Source of the DNA: JdFR-22 sp964534325
GTDB taxonomy: Archaea > Halobacteriota > Archaeoglobi > Archaeoglobales > Archaeoglobaceae
Length of the DNA: 64,000 bases
Reading direction: 5' to 3'
Assembly (NCBI GenBank): GCA_964534325.1
Contig: CAZHOR010000003.1
Location: 62,001-126,000 of the forward strand
The notes under the pieces were generated by a model. It was not told the origin of the DNA. It ran no database searches and saw nothing but the letters and a program-made list of their open reading frames with translations. Shown here piece after piece: positions 1 to 7,370 of this stretch. The position numbers and the translations under genes are program-made. How positions within the stretch are numbered: the first letter of the stretch is position 1; the number at the start of each line of letters is the position of its first letter.

Positions 1-2
1 AG

Positions 3-110
3 TGGAATGATAGAGTTGTACCTCAGTTTGAGGTTTACAAAGTACAGGGTAGCAAGTGGATAGACACTGGAACATGGTTCAATGAAAACGAAACAGTCGT
101 CTGGGAGTGA
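3..110 (+). CDS. ABC transporter substrate-binding protein, C-terminal end (partial)
   Basis: An open frame enters from the left edge and stops at 108-110. The 35 visible residues (tryptophan- and valine-rich, with a GSKW.DTGTW stretch) resemble the extreme C-terminus of a branched-chain amino acid type periplasmic binding protein. That identity is inferred mainly from the LivG and LivF genes that follow. The stop lies 27 bases inside the livG-like gene, so the genes are translationally coupled. No permease gene is visible between this gene and LivG, so LivH and LivM would have to lie further upstream. Confidence 0.5.
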   Translation, partial: WNDRVVPQFEVYKVQGSKWIDTGTWFNENETVVWE

Positions 111-870
111 ACCCCTTCTAAAAACCCAAAATCTTTTCAAATTTTTTGATGGATTAAAGGCACTGGATGGAGTAGATATTGGAGTTAAAGAAGGAGACAT
201 AACCCTTGTAATTGGGCCCAATGGAAGCGGTAAGACCACACTTATCAACTGTATCTCTGGTTTTTACCCTTCCAGTGGGGGCCATGTTTATTTTAATGGT
301 GAAGATATCACCAATAAACCGCCACACTCCGTTTTTGAGAGCGGTATAGTCAGGACTTTTCAGATACCACAACCCCTTAAGCTCCTTACTGTTCTGGAAA
401 ACCTGCTTATAACCGATTACAACCCGGGAGAAGGAATCCTCAAGAGCATGGGGAGGTCCTGGGAGTCTGTAGAGGAAGAGACGGTTGAAAAAGCTTTTGA
501 GGTGCTGGAGTTTCTGGAGATAGATCATCTGTGGGATACCTTAGCGTCCCAGCTCAGTGGTGGACAGCTCAAGCTGGTGGAAGTAGGGAGAGCGATGATG
601 ACTGATGCCAGGCTTGTGATCATGGACGAGCCCGTAGCCGGAGTCAATCCCTTACTGGCCAAAACAATCCTGAACCGTATAACAGACCTCAAAAAGAGGG
701 GCTACTCATTTCTCATAGTGGAGCACAGACTCGACCTGGTGCTTCCATACGTGGATTACATTTACGTCATGGCCAAGGGCAAGGTTTTTGCCCAGGGCGT
801 GGAAGAAGAGATAATGCAGAACAAAGAAGTTATCGAGGTGTATCTTGGTGATATACACGAAGAGCCTTAG
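82..870 (+). CDS. livG: Branched-chain amino acid ABC transporter ATP-binding protein LivG-like
   Basis: This 262-residue protein is a cytoplasmic ABC ATPase that would power uptake of branched-chain amino acids or a related solute. Walker A GPNGSGKT is at residues 45-52, the LSGGQ signature at about 158-162, and Walker B LVIMDEP at about 178-184. The length and the extended region between Walker A and the signature fit LivG better than LivF. ATG 82 overlaps the end of the upstream binding-protein frame, and its own 3' end overlaps the next ATPase. Two different ATPases in tandem are the hallmark of the HAAT (Liv) family, but the substrate is inferred. Confidence 0.85.
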   Translation: MKTKQSSGSEPLLKTQNLFKFFDGLKALDGVDIGVKEGDITLVIGPNGSGKTTLINCISGFYPSSGGHVYFNGEDITNKPPHSVFESGIVRTFQIPQPLKLLTVLENLLITDYNPGEGILKSMGRSWESVEEETVEKAFEVLEFLEIDHLWDTLASQLSGGQLKLVEVGRAMMTDARLVIMDEPVAGVNPLLAKTILNRITDLKKRGYSFLIVEHRLDLVLPYVDYIYVMAKGKVFAQGVEEEIMQNKEVIEVYLGDIHEEP

Positions 871-1558
871 TGCCGGATACGGAGAAGTTAACGTTTTATT
901 CGATATAGACTCTCAGATAGAGAAGAACAAGATAACTGCTATAGTGGGACCCAATGGTAGTGGAAAGAGCACTTATCTAAAATCGTTATTCGGTCTCACC
1001 ACTATCTATTCTGGCAGGGTGTTCTACAAGGATGAGGATATAACGCGCGCACCTGCACATGACAGGACTAAAATGGGGATCGCTTACCTTCCTCAGGTGG
1101 ACAACATATTCAACAATCTGACGGTCAAGGAAAATCTGGTAATTGCCGGCTACACACTGCCAGAAGACGAGTTCGAGGAGAGAAAAGAGGTTTCGTTGAA
1201 CACCTTCCCCGAATTAAAGGATTTCATGGACCGGAAAGCCGGCACACTGAGTGGAGGAGAAAGACAGTTCCTGGCAACGGCCACAGCCCTTATAAGAAAG
1301 GCAGAAGTGGTTATGATGGACGAGCCTTCAGCTGCACTATCTCCCAAATTTGCGGAGATGATGTTTGACAAGGTAGTCGAATTAAGGGATGAGTTCAAAC
1401 TTACTATAGCACTTGTAGAGCAGAACGTGGAAAAGGCCTTAGGGATAAGTGAGAACGCATACCTACTTATCAGCGGTAGGGTGGCCTTTGAAGGTAAATC
1501 GCAGGACCTATTAGAGCACGAGAAGTTCGAGAAGCTCTGCATGGGCCTCTTACAGTAA
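848..1558 (+). CDS. livF: Branched-chain amino acid ABC transporter ATP-binding protein LivF-like
   Basis: This is the second ABC ATPase of the Liv pair, about 236 residues. Walker A GPNGSGKS is at residues 34-41, with an LSGGE signature and a VVMMDEP Walker B. GTG 848 is chosen because a GAGGTG sequence lies about 7 bases upstream; TTG 845 is the alternative. The gene overlaps livG by about 23 bases, so the two are coupled. It would form the heterodimeric motor with LivG under permeases that are not in view. It is the last gene of the transporter operon, followed by about 200 bases of AT-rich DNA with tandem repeats. Confidence 0.85.
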   Translation: MIYTKSLSAGYGEVNVLFDIDSQIEKNKITAIVGPNGSGKSTYLKSLFGLTTIYSGRVFYKDEDITRAPAHDRTKMGIAYLPQVDNIFNNLTVKENLVIAGYTLPEDEFEERKEVSLNTFPELKDFMDRKAGTLSGGERQFLATATALIRKAEVVMMDEPSAALSPKFAEMMFDKVVELRDEFKLTIALVEQNVEKALGISENAYLLISGRVAFEGKSQDLLEHEKFEKLCMGLLQ

Positions 1559-1572
1559 GGATCACTTTTTGG

Positions 1573-1592
1573 TTTTGTGTTATTTTGTGTTA
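1573..1592. repeat. Perfect 2 x 10-bp tandem repeat upstream of actin-like gene
   Basis: TTTTGTGTTA occurs twice without a gap at 1573-1582 and 1583-1592. It lies in the non-coding stretch between livF and the actin-like ATPase. Together with the 13-bp tandem repeat that follows it could be a binding site for the RHH-like protein encoded at 2859-3467. That role is an inference from the layout of plasmid parC-parM-parR loci. Confidence 0.85.
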
Positions 1593-1615
1593 ATCACCAA
1601 ATTTTCCGGAGTTAA

Positions 1616-1641
1616 TTTGTCTTTGACCTTTGTCTTTGACC
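1616..1641. repeat. Perfect 2 x 13-bp tandem repeat upstream of actin-like gene
   Basis: TTTGTCTTTGACC occurs twice back to back at 1616-1628 and 1629-1641. It ends about 120 bases before the ATG of the actin-like ATPase. Centromere-like parC sites of actin-type partition loci are built from direct repeats in this position. Whether this one is such a site is untested. Confidence 0.85.
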
Positions 1642-1760
1642 TCTCTACTGGTTGGTTTAGTGTGATTCATGGGTAATTGACCATATCTTGCTTGCATGTA
1701 TTTTCATTTTTGAAAGACATAAGAAAACATTTTAATATTTTGAGCATTACCATTATAATC

Positions 1761-2837
1761 ATGAAATCGGTTGGATTGGATATCGGTACGAACTATACCA
1801 AAGCCACTATGGATGGTAAAGAAGTGATCTCATTTCCCAGCATAGTGGTCTATGGTGAAGAGAAGGACTGGAGTCTCACGGGTGAGAGCAAGGATATATA
1901 CGTCGGTGAAGAGGCCCTGGCAATGGTCCAGAGCCTGGAAAACGTAGAAGCGATGAGGCCATTGCACGAAGGGCGTATAATGAATCAGTCATATATGGAA
2001 CTGGCCAAACAGGCTTTAAAGATGATGGATGTTCAGCCTGACGTGATCGCAACTGGGATGCCCGTTAAATCATCAAAAAGTGAAAGAGAAGAGCTTGCCA
2101 AGGACATAAAGAAGGAATTGAATGCAGATGCCCTGATCTATCCCGAACCTGCTGGGACTCTGGCTCAGATGAACACTCAGACGGGCGTGTGCGTGGACAT
2201 GGGATTTGGAACGACTGACATTGCAGTGCTCAATCAAATGGAATACGTCAGGGGAGATACTCTTCTTCTGGGGGTTGACTGGCTGTACAACAATCTGGAA
2301 GTTCTCATAAGGAAGAATTACGGGATCAATATCACTCCCGAAGAGATAACCAAGCTGTTGACCACACCCAACTACGAGCTGGGTAGGATTAGAAGCGGTA
2401 AGACCATCAAAATATCCCACAAAGACGTCTCCGCTGAATACAACAAGCTGCTCAAGAACTGGCTGGACAGGATCGTGAGCAGGACCAAATTGATCGTTGA
2501 AGGGCTATCTACTGATATTGTAGACCAGATCGTTCTCACTGGCGGTGGTTCACTGCTTCCCGGCGTTTATGAAGAGTTCAAGAGCAATTTTGAGAGCATA
2601 GCCAATGTGGTCAAACCTGACAATCCAGTCTCCAGCAATGCCAGAGGATATTACCACCTCACGGAAAAGCTCTACAAGGCAAAAGCATCCTCCCAGAAAG
2701 TGAAGGAGTCAGTAGAGGAAACCAAACAGAAGGGCAAAGAAAAAGAGTCGGAAGAAGAGACCAAACAGAAGGGCAAGGGCAAGAAGAAAGAATCAAAAGA
2801 ATCAAAGAAGAAGGAAGAAGTAGAGGTCAAGACTTGA
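1761..2837 (+). CDS. Actin-like ATPase (ParM / archaeal actin-like fold)
   Basis: The 358-residue protein has an actin-superfamily nucleotide pocket. The phosphate-1 motif GLDIGTNYTK is at residues 5-14, the phosphate-2 motif DMGFGTTD at about 146-153, and the adenosine motif GGGSLLPG at about 261-268. The last ~45 residues form a highly charged Lys/Glu tail (repeats of the type EETKQKGK). ATG 1761 is chosen over an upstream start because it begins directly at the conserved first beta strand. ParM-type and Ta0583-type archaeal actins share this size and lack the extra actin subdomains. The gene is followed 21 bases later by a protein with an RHH-like N-terminus and preceded by tandem repeats, which suggests DNA segregation. 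A cytoskeletal role is the alternative. Confidence 0.8.
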   Translation: MKSVGLDIGTNYTKATMDGKEVISFPSIVVYGEEKDWSLTGESKDIYVGEEALAMVQSLENVEAMRPLHEGRIMNQSYMELAKQALKMMDVQPDVIATGMPVKSSKSEREELAKDIKKELNADALIYPEPAGTLAQMNTQTGVCVDMGFGTTDIAVLNQMEYVRGDTLLLGVDWLYNNLEVLIRKNYGINITPEEITKLLTTPNYELGRIRSGKTIKISHKDVSAEYNKLLKNWLDRIVSRTKLIVEGLSTDIVDQIVLTGGGSLLPGVYEEFKSNFESIANVVKPDNPVSSNARGYYHLTEKLYKAKASSQKVKESVEETKQKGKEKESEEETKQKGKGKKKESKESKKKEEVEVKT

Positions 2838-2858
2838 GTAGAAGCTGAATTCGGTTAA

Positions 2859-3467
2859 ATGAAAGTCACAGTTGACGTCCCGCCGGAAATTGAGAAGTTC
2901 CTTCTCAAGAAGTGCGAGAAGACCAAAACTGAGCCATCTGAACTAATAAAGTTACTGCTGGAGTGGTATTTCCTCAAGTTCAGGAAATCAAGAGGAGAAG
3001 GCAGTAGCAGCAGTAGCAGCAGTAGCGGGTTCCTCAAGATCGCCAACGAGTGCGCCATGGAACGAGTGAAGAACTGTCGCTACAGTGATGGCAAAAATTG
3101 CGCCAGAGAAGTCTTTAACGACATAATGGCCGAGAAAGACCCGGAGCCCATTGTGCCATACAAATGTTTGTTCTGCAACCATTTTATTGACCGGAGGGAG
3201 TCCAAAACAAAGCCAAAGACAAGAATAAAAGATTATACAGGTCAGAAAGAGGAAGATGCAGTTGACCAGACATACGAGGTCGCCAGAATAGCTGCCAAAA
3301 TGGTGGTGGAGATGTACAGCGACAAGCTAAGCAATAACAGTAACAGTAGCAGTAATAGTAACAATAGCAGTAGCAGTAATCCCGAAAAAGATTCGAACGA
3401 AATGGATGAGGTCGATCAAGAAGCGATAACCAAAAACAAAGTGGAAAATCTCCTGGAGAAATGGTAA
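2859..3467 (+). CDS. RHH-like protein with Ser-rich linkers and Cys motif, partner of actin-like ATPase
   Basis: I do not recognise a named family. Residues 1-41 read as a ribbon-helix-helix fold: a short strand (KVTVDVP) and two amphipathic helices with the SELIKLLLEW pattern. A nine-serine linker follows at about 49-56, encoded by AGC/AGT triplets. A cysteine-rich segment comes next with C65, C73, C81, C103 and C106 (the last two as CLFC), possibly a metal site. A second Ser/Asn-rich linker lies at about 159-175, and a C-terminal acidic helix ends in ENLLEKW. The gene lies 21 bases after the actin-like ATPase. A ParR-like adaptor that binds DNA through the RHH domain and the filament through its tail would fit, but this is inference. 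Confidence 0.65.
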   Translation: MKVTVDVPPEIEKFLLKKCEKTKTEPSELIKLLLEWYFLKFRKSRGEGSSSSSSSSGFLKIANECAMERVKNCRYSDGKNCAREVFNDIMAEKDPEPIVPYKCLFCNHFIDRRESKTKPKTRIKDYTGQKEEDAVDQTYEVARIAAKMVVEMYSDKLSNNSNSSSNSNNSSSSNPEKDSNEMDEVDQEAITKNKVENLLEKW

Positions 3468-3512
3468 AGATCGAAAAGTGTTAATAAAGATTTAGCTATT
3501 ATTAATCCTTAT

Positions 3513-4766
3513 TTATTTACTCAGTTTTCTGGGGTCGGTTATCTCTCCATAGATGGCTGTTGCTGCCGCTGTTGCAGGTGAAACCAGATATATTTCACCT
3601 TGCGGGCTTCCCTGTCTGCCCACGAAATTCCTGTTAGAAGTTGATATGCTGACTTCGTTGGCAGCTATCAATCCGAAACTGCCTCCCATACACGGACCGC
3701 AGGAGGGATATTCCACTACGGCACCCAGCTCCACCAGAGAATCTACGATCCCCTCTTTTAACAGCTTCATGTACTCTGTTTTGGATGCAGGGATCACTAT
3801 CAACCTGACATTGCGGGCGATACCTTCCCCTTGGAGCATGTCGGCAGCTATTTTTATGTCCTCGTATCTTCCGTTGGTGCAGGAGCCGATGAAAACCTGA
3901 TTTACTCTGGTCCCTTCCACTTCCTGGACATCCACCACGTTATCTACGCTGTGGGGTTTTGCCACCTGAGGAGGCATGTCTTTAACGTTCAGATCAACTC
4001 TCGTGTAAGCGGCATCTTCATCCGTTTTGAGATCGAACGGCTCCATGTTCAGGTAGTCGAATGTGGTCTTGTCGGGCTCGATAATCCCTGCTTTTCCGCC
4101 CATCTCGATGGCCATGTTGGACATGGTCAGCCTCTGACTCATGCTCATGTCCCTTAAAGCTTTACCGGCATACTCACAGGCAGCATAATTGGCTCCGTTG
4201 CTTCCCATCATTCCGATCAATTTGAGAATGACGTCTTTACTGTAAACGTGCCTGTCAAGCGTCCCTTCGACCTCAAATCTGATGGTGTGGGGAACCTTGA
4301 ACCATAACTTACCGGTGGCGAAAACAAAGCCCATGTCAGTGGAGCCTATACCGGTTGCAAAAGCTCCCAGAGCCCCATACATGCACGTGTGGCTGTCGGC
4401 ACCCACCACCAGGTCTCCGGGTTTTACATGACTTTTTTCTACCATAATCTGGTGAGCAATACCCTCATTTATGTCGTAGTTAAGAATATTTTGCTCTTCA
4501 GCGAATTCTCTCAACTGTTTCTGGTTTTCTGCTGAATTGATGCTGTCTGCAGGTGCCTGATGGTCAAAGGCCATGATTATCTTTGAGGAGTCCCATACCC
4601 TGCCGTCTCCAGCGATTTCTCTGAAGGCTTTGATGGCAAGTGGCGCTGTGATGTCGTGAACCATGGCCTTATCGATGTTCGCCAGTACATAATCGCCTGT
4701 TTTGACGTCTTCTCCAGTGGCTGAGGAGAATATTTTCTCTGAGATGGTTTTTGGATTAGAGGTCAT
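3513..4766 (-). CDS. leuC: 3-isopropylmalate dehydratase / homoaconitase large subunit
   Basis: The 417-residue protein is an aconitase-superfamily large subunit carrying a [4Fe-4S] cluster. The cluster cysteines are seen in SCTNGR and in the CGPC pair near the C-terminus, and GADSHTCMYGALGAFATGIG is the typical substrate loop. The size (about 418) matches archaeal LeuC/AksD/HacA proteins. It would dehydrate and rehydrate isopropylmalate (leucine), homocitrate or citramalate-derived acids together with a small subunit that is not in the window. The start at MTSNPKT (4766) is preferred over a start five codons upstream. Divergent from thiC with about 110 bases between. The substrate cannot be decided from this subunit alone. 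Confidence 0.85.
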   Translation of the reverse strand: MTSNPKTISEKIFSSATGEDVKTGDYVLANIDKAMVHDITAPLAIKAFREIAGDGRVWDSSKIIMAFDHQAPADSINSAENQKQLREFAEEQNILNYDINEGIAHQIMVEKSHVKPGDLVVGADSHTCMYGALGAFATGIGSTDMGFVFATGKLWFKVPHTIRFEVEGTLDRHVYSKDVILKLIGMMGSNGANYAACEYAGKALRDMSMSQRLTMSNMAIEMGGKAGIIEPDKTTFDYLNMEPFDLKTDEDAAYTRVDLNVKDMPPQVAKPHSVDNVVDVQEVEGTRVNQVFIGSCTNGRYEDIKIAADMLQGEGIARNVRLIVIPASKTEYMKLLKEGIVDSLVELGAVVEYPSCGPCMGGSFGLIAANEVSISTSNRNFVGRQGSPQGEIYLVSPATAAATAIYGEITDPRKLSK

Positions 4767-4838
4767 GCAATATCCCCACATAATATTGCATTATTTATCT
4801 TTTGCTGGAGTGATAGGTGCTGGAGTGGTGGGTTGTCA

Positions 4839-4853
4839 GCAAATTATTTATCA
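4839..4853 (+). promoter_or_regulatory. Probable TATA box for thiC
   Basis: The AT-rich stretch AAATTATTTATCAG lies about 22-36 bases before the thiC ATG at 4875, which is the spacing of an archaeal TATA element for a leaderless or short-leader transcript. This supports ATG 4875 over the in-frame TTG at 4833. There is no room for a thiamine riboswitch. Confidence 0.4.
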
Positions 4854-4874
4854 GTCCAAGATTTGGTTCCTATA

Positions 4875-6203
4875 ATGGACACGTTAATGGGAATGACCAG
4901 GAAAGGTGTACCTCCTGAATGGTTAAAAAAAGTCTCTGAGTATGAGGGTATTGGTTTAGGCACACTCACCAGCCTCATTTCCAGAGGCGAAGTTACAGTA
5001 TTTAGAAATAATCTCAGGAATGATGATCTTGGTTTTGAGCCCAGAGCTGTGGGTAAAATGGTGTCCACCAAGGTTAATGCCAATATAGGCACTTCTGCTG
5101 ATTATGTTAATGTTGAAGAGGAAGTTGAAAAGGCCAAAGTGGCTGAAAGATATGGTGCTGACGCCGTTATGGATCTATCCACCGGCGGCGATATAGATGC
5201 TATTAGAAAGGAGATAATAAGCTCGGTCAACATTCCGATAGGTACGGTTCCCATTTATCAGGCTGCCAGAGAGGCAGACGTTGTGGTGGATATGGATGAA
5301 GATGATTTCTTCAAGGTGGTGGAGAAGCACGCCAGGGATGGAGTTGACTTCATGACCATCCACTCCGGGGTCAACTGGACCAGCATCGAACGCCTCAAGA
5401 AAAGTCAGAGACTGCTTGGGGTGGTAAGCAGGGGTGGAGCCATAACAGTTGGATGGATGCTCCACAACGAGAAGGAAAATCCCTATTACAAGGATTTTGA
5501 TTATCTACTGGAGCTTTTGAAGGAGTATGATGTGGCCATCAGCCTGGGAGATGCCTTTAGACCGGGCTGTATCCACGATGCCGGGGACAGGGTCAAGTTC
5601 ACCGAATTCGTTCTGCTGGGAGAGTTAGCTCAGAAGTGCAGAAATGAAGGAGTGCAGTGCATCATTGAAGGCCCGGGCCACGTCCCCCTTGACGAGATCG
5701 AGACTTCAGTAAGGGCAATGAAATCCCTCTCAGGAAACGCGCCCATCTACCTTCTCGGTCCTATCGTAACCGACATCGCACCGGGTTACGACCACATCAC
5801 CTCTGCTATTGGAGCGGCTATAGCAGGTATGCATGGAGCCGATTTCATTTGCTACGTAACCCCCTCAGAGCATCTGGCTCTCCCCACCGTAGAGGACGTG
5901 AAAGAAGGTGTCATCACATCCAAAATAGCCGCACACGCCACCGATCTGGTCAAGGACGGCCAAAAAGAAAGGGCAAGAAAATTGGATTACTCCATATCCC
6001 TAGCCAGAAAGAACCTTGACTGGGAATCCCAGTTCAAGCAGGCTCTAGACCCAGAAAAAGCGAAAAGTATATGGGAGAAAAGGAGATCCGGAAGTGAGAC
6101 ATGCTCCATATGTGGCGACCTGTGCGCCATAAAGCTGGTAAAAGAAGCCTTTGGAGACGAAAAAGATAAAGATAAGGACCATAGTGAGACGATTTGTTAT
6201 TAA
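4875..6203 (+). CDS. thiC: Phosphomethylpyrimidine synthase ThiC
   Basis: ThiC is the radical SAM enzyme that rearranges aminoimidazole ribotide to hydroxymethylpyrimidine phosphate for thiamine synthesis. The protein (442 residues) shows family segments such as NANIGTS, MDLSTGG, IEGPGHVPL and the C-terminal cluster motif CSICGDLC. That motif is CX2CX3C, one residue shorter than the bacterial CX2CX4C. ATG 4875 is preferred because the family begins about here and the upstream bases look like a TATA box. The stop is 12 bases before the chimeric gltA/porD gene. ThiC thus heads an operon for a thiamine-diphosphate enzyme. Confidence 0.93.
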   Translation: MDTLMGMTRKGVPPEWLKKVSEYEGIGLGTLTSLISRGEVTVFRNNLRNDDLGFEPRAVGKMVSTKVNANIGTSADYVNVEEEVEKAKVAERYGADAVMDLSTGGDIDAIRKEIISSVNIPIGTVPIYQAAREADVVVDMDEDDFFKVVEKHARDGVDFMTIHSGVNWTSIERLKKSQRLLGVVSRGGAITVGWMLHNEKENPYYKDFDYLLELLKEYDVAISLGDAFRPGCIHDAGDRVKFTEFVLLGELAQKCRNEGVQCIIEGPGHVPLDEIETSVRAMKSLSGNAPIYLLGPIVTDIAPGYDHITSAIGAAIAGMHGADFICYVTPSEHLALPTVEDVKEGVITSKIAAHATDLVKDGQKERARKLDYSISLARKNLDWESQFKQALDPEKAKSIWEKRRSGSETCSICGDLCAIKLVKEAFGDEKDKDKDHSETICY

Positions 6204-6215
6204 TTCGGTGATCAG

Positions 6216-7370
6216 ATGCCAGAGTTGACCAAACCCGCCTCATCTCTCAGGAAAAAAACTGGAAAATGGAGAAATTATCGGCCAGTTTTTGACAACTCCA
6301 AATGCAAGAGAAATTTTGAGCCGGTGGCTATAGGCAGGCTGGAGAGGTTTGTGGCCGACTGGGAGCTCCAAAAAGGAGCGGAAATACCTGAAATAAAGGA
6401 AAAGACGGGTAAGAAGGTTGCTATAGTCGGTTCAGGGCCTTCGGGCTTGACTTGTGCAGTTGATCTGCTGAAGAAGGGTCATGACGTGACCATTTATGAG
6501 ACATATCACGAGCCGGGTGGTGTTCTGGTCTACGGAATTCCAGAGTTCCGTTTGCCCAAGGATATAGTCCGGAAAGAGGTGGACTACGTCAGAAAAATGG
6601 GAGCCAATATAGAAACGGACGTAATAATAGGGAAGACAATGACGGTGGATGAATTGCTTGAAGAGTACGACGCCGTCTTCCTGGGGACCGGAGCTGGACT
6701 TCCTGCCTTTCTCAACATTGAGGGAGAGAATCTGGCTGGTGTTTACTCTGCTAACGAGTATTTGATCAGGATCAACTTGATGAAAGCCTACAGGTTCCCT
6801 GAATATGATACGCCCATAAAAGTGGGTAAGAGGGTGGCTGTTATCGGCGGGGGTAATGTGGCTATGGATGCTGCCCGCTGCGCTCTTCGACTGGGTGCTG
6901 AGGATGTTTACATCATCTACAGGAGAAGTGAGAAGGAGATGCCTGCCCGTGAGGAGGAGATCGAGAGGGCTAAAGAGGAAGGCATTCATTTCCTCAATCT
7001 AAATGATCCTGTGAGGTTCATTGGTGATGACAGGGTTGAGCAGATAGAGCTGGTGAAGATGCAGCTGGGAGAGACCGACCCCTCTGGCAGGAGAAGACCT
7101 GAACCCATTGAAGGCAGCAATTATTTGATGAACGTGGATCAGGTGGTTATTGCCATTGGTCAGAAGCCTCATCCCGTCGTTATGCAGACCACCCCCGGTC
7201 TGGAAGTAAATGAAAGAAAAGGGACTATCATAGTGAATCAGGAGGGGAAGACCTCCAGGGAAGGTGTTTATGCTGGTGGTGATGTTGCTACGGGAGCGGC
7301 AACGGTCATCTCTGCCATGGGAGCAGGCAGAAAAGCTGCTCAAGCTATAGATAATTTGTTGAGATCATGA
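6216..7370 (+). CDS. Chimera: PorD N-terminus fused to GltA-like FAD/NAD(P)H dehydrogenase domain
   Basis: Residues 1-30 match the N-terminus of the PorD ferredoxin subunit of 2-oxoacid oxidoreductases (pattern KTGKWRNYRPVFDNSKC). Immediately after C30 (codon 6303-6305) the sequence becomes the C-terminal two-thirds of a GltA/GltD-like flavoprotein. It starts at the EPVAIGRLERF segment that normally follows that family's N-terminal Fe-S domain. An FAD Rossmann motif GSGPSG lies at about 72-77, an NAD(P)H Rossmann motif GGGNVA at about 211-216 followed by YRRS, and the C-terminal GGDVATGAATV FAD site is present. The missing GltA N-terminal Fe-S domain is encoded by the next gene, fused to the rest of PorD. 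It follows thiC by 12 bases and shares an ATGA overlap with the next gene. It probably oxidises or reduces NAD(P)H in complex with the PorA/PorB enzyme; this is inference. Confidence 0.85.
   Translation: MPELTKPASSLRKKTGKWRNYRPVFDNSKCKRNFEPVAIGRLERFVADWELQKGAEIPEIKEKTGKKVAIVGSGPSGLTCAVDLLKKGHDVTIYETYHEPGGVLVYGIPEFRLPKDIVRKEVDYVRKMGANIETDVIIGKTMTVDELLEEYDAVFLGTGAGLPAFLNIEGENLAGVYSANEYLIRINLMKAYRFPEYDTPIKVGKRVAVIGGGNVAMDAARCALRLGAEDVYIIYRRSEKEMPAREEEIERAKEEGIHFLNLNDPVRFIGDDRVEQIELVKMQLGETDPSGRRRPEPIEGSNYLMNVDQVVIAIGQKPHPVVMQTTPGLEVNERKGTIIVNQEGKTSREGVYAGGDVATGAATVISAMGAGRKAAQAIDNLLRS

Noticed and set aside
3001..3028. AGC/AGT triplet run as a possible microsatellite or CRISPR-like repeat
   Set aside because: It simply encodes a serine linker inside an intact gene; no spaced repeats or cas genes exist in the window.
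4782..4874. TPP riboswitch upstream of thiC
   Set aside because: The divergent gap is only about 110 bases, shows no THI-box-like sequence, and its AT-rich core fits a leaderless promoter.
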